A stretch of 7,096 bases of DNA from Actinomycetes bacterium (GTDB taxonomy: Bacteria; Actinomycetota; Actinomycetes; Actinomycetales; Demequinaceae), in NCBI GenBank assembly GCA_023428185.1, contig JAEYYZ010000150.1:1-7096 (forward strand), in the 5' to 3' direction. Of this stretch, positions 5,188 to 7,096 are shown in pieces. The notes under the pieces are model-generated. The model was given only the letters and a program-made list of their open reading frames with translations. It did no database searches and had not been told where the DNA came from. Each line of letters starts with the position of its first letter. Within the stretch, counting starts at the first letter, position 1. A program made the position numbers and the translations under genes.

Positions 5188-6456
5188 GTGAGCGAATCCA
5201 TGAGTGCGGCGCAAGCGAGGCGAGTGTTTCTTGCGGCCCAGGGTTTGGCACGCTCACGGGCCAGCCGCAAGGTAGGTGACAGCCAGTTTGGCGAGTACTT
5301 GCAACGCCAAGGGGTGCTGCAACTCGACACTGTGAACGTGTTTGCGCGCGCGCACTACATGCCGGTGTTTTCGCGCTACGGGCCCTATGCCACGGCGGCT
5401 TTGGATGCCTATTTGTGGGGCGACGCCGAGGGGCATTCGGCGCACACGTTTGAGCATTGGGGCCACGAGGCGTCCGTGATGCCGCGCGATCTGCTGCCAG
5501 CGCTTCACCATCGCATGGTGGGTGACTCGTCGTGGAAAACCAACGTGCGCGACAGGCTTGAGACTGAGCGCCCGGGTCTCATCGCTGCCGTGCTGGACGC
5601 GGTGCGGGAACAGGGCCCATTGACGGCGGGCACACTGGAGCACCTCGCTCCCCGGGTGTCCCCGCGTGGTACGTGGTGGGATTCGGGGCACGTCAAAGAC
5701 GCACTCGAGTACTTGTTCATCACTGGCCAAGTAGTCGCGTCCAGGGCGCGGCAATTCCAGCGCACCTACGACGACACGCTTCGCGTGTGGGGAGTTCCGC
5801 CCGCGCCTACGGGCGATTGGGGTTTGACGCCCGATGTCGCACGCCAAGAGTTGTTTGACCGCGGCCTAGCCGCCACCGGGGTAGGCACTCCTCGAGACAC
5901 CGCGGATCACTTCAGGCTGCTCGCCCCCACGGGTATGACTATCGCGCACGCTCAGGCTTGGGCGAGTTCGGCCGTGGAGCGCGGCCTGGCCCGGTGGGTG
6001 ACGGTAGAGGGTTGGGACGGGCCAGCGCTGCTCGCGGCATCGGCCGTGGATCCGGGGCGAGCAACCGGTGCCGCACTCCTCAGTCCGTTTGACCCCGTGT
6101 GCTGGTATCGACCGCGCTTGGAGCGCATGTTCGCGGTGGATTACCGCATCGAGATCTACACCCCCGAGCCCAAGCGCATCTACGGCTACTACTGCTTGCC
6201 GTTCTTGCTGGGCGATCAGATAGTGGCGCGAGTGGACCTCAAGGCAGACCGCAAGGCCAAGGCTCTGCTGGTTCAGGCGGCATGGCGAGAGCCGCGCGTG
6301 GCTGCGGGAGCGAGGCGAAGGTCCGATGCCGAGATCGCCCAGGCATTGGCAACCGAGTTGCAGCTGGCGTGCGAGTGGCTAGGGCTCAGCGACATCGTGA
6401 TTGCCGAACGTGGCGATCTAGCGGCGAACCTGCGCGAGGCGGTGCTCGTAGCGTGA
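5188..6456 (+). CDS. Winged-helix DNA glycosylase of the YcaQ/AlkX (HTH_42) family
   Basis: This encodes a 422-residue protein that matches the HTH_42 family of DNA glycosylases, which act on alkylated bases and interstrand crosslinks (E. coli YcaQ; Streptomyces AlkZ). Family marks are the N-terminal helix-turn-helix region (about 6-50), the active-site motif Q45-L46-D47, EHWGHEASVMP (about 89-99), and a conserved C-terminal block, YRIEIYTPEPKRIYGYYCLP followed by FLLGDQIVARVDLKADRK (about 317-355). The QxD form is that of YcaQ/AlkX proteins; the self-resistance enzymes of antibiotic producers usually have QxQ. The protein is therefore more likely a general repair enzyme in the cytoplasm than part of a biosynthetic cluster, and no such cluster is visible. 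The start is GTG 5188 or ATG 5200; neither has a clear ribosome binding site. It is transcribed alone, divergent from tRNA-Thr and convergent with tRNA-Tyr. Confidence 0.9.
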   Translation: MSESMSAAQARRVFLAAQGLARSRASRKVGDSQFGEYLQRQGVLQLDTVNVFARAHYMPVFSRYGPYATAALDAYLWGDAEGHSAHTFEHWGHEASVMPRDLLPALHHRMVGDSSWKTNVRDRLETERPGLIAAVLDAVREQGPLTAGTLEHLAPRVSPRGTWWDSGHVKDALEYLFITGQVVASRARQFQRTYDDTLRVWGVPPAPTGDWGLTPDVARQELFDRGLAATGVGTPRDTADHFRLLAPTGMTIAHAQAWASSAVERGLARWVTVEGWDGPALLAASAVDPGRATGAALLSPFDPVCWYRPRLERMFAVDYRIEIYTPEPKRIYGYYCLPFLLGDQIVARVDLKADRKAKALLVQAAWREPRVAAGARRRSDAEIAQALATELQLACEWLGLSDIVIAERGDLAANLREAVLVA

Positions 6457-6489
6457 GCCGGCCCTGGCATCGGCCGTACTCCTGAGCGT

Positions 6490-6525
6490 GAAAATGACGA
6501 AGACCCGGCGAACCGGGCCTTCGTC
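6490..6525 (-). terminator. UUCG-capped terminator of tRNA-Tyr
   Basis: On the minus strand GACGAAG and CTTCGTC (6525-6519 with 6502-6496), one G.U pair, then CCCGG/CCGGG form a 13-bp stem capped by the very stable UUCG loop, followed by ATTTTC. It begins just two bases after tRNA-Tyr. The wobble pair exists only in the minus-strand RNA (A-C mismatch on plus), and the T-run is on that side, so it serves the tRNA rather than the ycaQ-like gene. Confidence 0.9.
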
Positions 6526-6526
6526 G

Positions 6527-6607
6527 TGGCGGGTGAGGGATTCGAACCCCCGTAGCTCTCGCAGCTGATTTACAGTCAGCCCCCTTTGGCCGCTCGGGTA
6601 ACCCGCC
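6527..6607 (-). tRNA. tRNA-Tyr (anticodon GTA)
   Basis: This is a complete 81-base class II tRNA. The acceptor GGCGGGT pairs perfectly with ACCCGCC. The anticodon stem is CTGA/TCAG with loop CTGTAAA (anticodon GTA), the long variable arm contains TGCGAGAGCTACG, and the T loop is TTCGAAT. The discriminator is A and CCA is not encoded. It reads both tyrosine codons. It is a single gene with its own terminator, divergent from yajQ. A possible -10 box TATCCT lies at 6648-6643, about 35 bases upstream, but is weakly supported. Confidence 0.97.
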
Positions 6608-6702
6608 CTGCGTCTGCCCAAACGTCAAGCAGCGCGCATGGAAGGATAGCAAGGAAGAGCGACCATTAGCGAACCAGCGTGGTCGCCACCGTCAGCACCT
6701 CA

Positions 6703-6708
6703 AGGAGG
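6703..6708 (+). promoter_or_regulatory. Strong ribosome binding site of yajQ
   Basis: AGGAGG (preceded by A at 6702) is a full anti-16S match, five bases before GTG at 6714. It fixes the GTG start and contrasts with the two other plus-strand genes here, which have no such site. Confidence 0.85.
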
Positions 6709-6713
6709 CCACC

Positions 6714-7096
6714 GTGGCAGGAGACAGCAGTTTCGACGTAGTGAGCAAAGTTGACCGTCAAGAGGTGGACAACGCGCTCAACCAGGCAGCCAAAGAAATC
6801 GCCCAGCGGTATGACTTCAAAGGCGTAGGCGCATCCATTGAGTTCTCGGGTGAAGCCGTGCTGATGAAGGCCAGCACGGAGGACCGAGTCAAAGCTGTCC
6901 TTGATGTTTTCATTGCCAAACTTGCCAAGCGCAACATCTCGCTCAAGTCGCTCGACTACGGCGACCCACAACCCTCGGGCAAGGAGTACCGCCTGGTAGC
7001 GGAGATCAAGGAGGGTCTGTCTCAAGAGACCGCCAAGAAGCTCACCAAGCTAGTGCGCGACGAGGGTCCAAAGTCAGTGCGCGCCCTCATTCACGG
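6714..7096 (+). CDS. yajQ: YajQ-family (DUF520) nucleotide-binding protein, C-terminal end missing
   Basis: The 127 visible codons start MAGDSSFDVVSKVDRQEVDN and continue through AAKEIAQRYDFKGVGASIEFSG, LDVFIAKLAKRNISLKSLD and VAEIKEGLSQETAKKLTKLV. These are all hallmarks of YajQ, a cytoplasmic protein of about 163 residues with two ferredoxin-like halves. About 36 residues lie beyond the right edge. Members have been reported to bind cyclic di-GMP and act as regulators (shown in Xanthomonas), and others bind nucleic acid or nucleotides; the role in actinobacteria is unclear. The GTG start is supported by the full ribosome binding site and by family alignment. It lies next to tRNA-Tyr on the opposite strand, an arrangement common in actinobacteria. 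Confidence 0.95.
   Translation, partial: MAGDSSFDVVSKVDRQEVDNALNQAAKEIAQRYDFKGVGASIEFSGEAVLMKASTEDRVKAVLDVFIAKLAKRNISLKSLDYGDPQPSGKEYRLVAEIKEGLSQETAKKLTKLVRDEGPKSVRALIH

Noticed and set aside
6386..6652. 88-codon minus-strand frame at tRNA-Tyr
   Set aside because: It is a translation of the tRNA-Tyr gene itself plus its terminator and the antisense of the ycaQ-like gene end.
6666..7025. 119-codon minus-strand frame at the right end
   Set aside because: It is antisense to yajQ, whose reading frame is clearly the conserved one and has a strong ribosome binding site.
1..7096. CRISPR array, insertion sequence, toxin-antitoxin or phage defence module
   Set aside because: No regularly spaced repeats, transposase, terminal repeats or known defence domains are visible. 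The LuxR-family ATPase has a STAND-like domain but ends in a DNA-binding domain and has no effector nuclease or protease.

Overview
This window looks like the chromosome of a high-GC Gram-positive actinobacterium, probably of the Micrococcales type; the genus cannot be fixed from the sequence. The evidence is the uniformly high GC content, GTG starts, starts without a ribosome binding site, tRNA genes without an encoded CCA, and a backbone of yajQ, tRNA-Tyr, tRNA-Thr, tRNA-Met and rpmG that is familiar from many actinobacterial chromosomes.

Layout from left to right. At 1-668 (minus) is the N-terminal part of a membrane-anchored endonuclease/exonuclease/phosphatase (EEP) family protein, cut by the window edge. 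At 717-753 is a strong terminator, followed by rpmG (ribosomal protein bL33, minus, 786-950). At 1079-3673 (plus) is an 864-residue ATP-binding LuxR-family regulator (LAL type), probably read from a leaderless transcript. It runs head-on into two lipoprotein genes on the minus strand (3639-4283 and 4280-4753). These two overlap by four bases (ATGA), and the last 35 bases of the regulator and the second lipoprotein gene are shared and contain a stem-loop. At 4868-4907 is a terminator, then tRNA-Met(CAT), an imperfect hairpin and tRNA-Thr(GGT), all minus. At 5188-6456 (plus) is a winged-helix DNA glycosylase of the YcaQ/AlkX group with a Q-L-D active-site motif. At 6490-6607 (minus) are a UUCG-capped terminator and tRNA-Tyr(GTA). 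At 6714 to the right edge (plus) is the start of yajQ, with a strong ribosome binding site.

The conserved part is translation housekeeping (three tRNAs and bL33, all minus). The variable part consists of genes placed between these: the YcaQ-like glycosylase between tRNA-Tyr and tRNA-Thr, and the regulator with its lipoprotein pair between tRNA-Met and rpmG. The most notable local structure is the regulator/lipoprotein block. A large signal-sensing ATPase regulator faces a translationally coupled pair of exported lipoproteins of unknown function, their 3' ends overlap, and a candidate operator lies upstream of the lipoproteins. I see no CRISPR array, transposase, integrase, toxin-antitoxin pair or recognisable defence system. 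The window is mostly ordinary chromosome, with a few regulatory arrangements worth testing.
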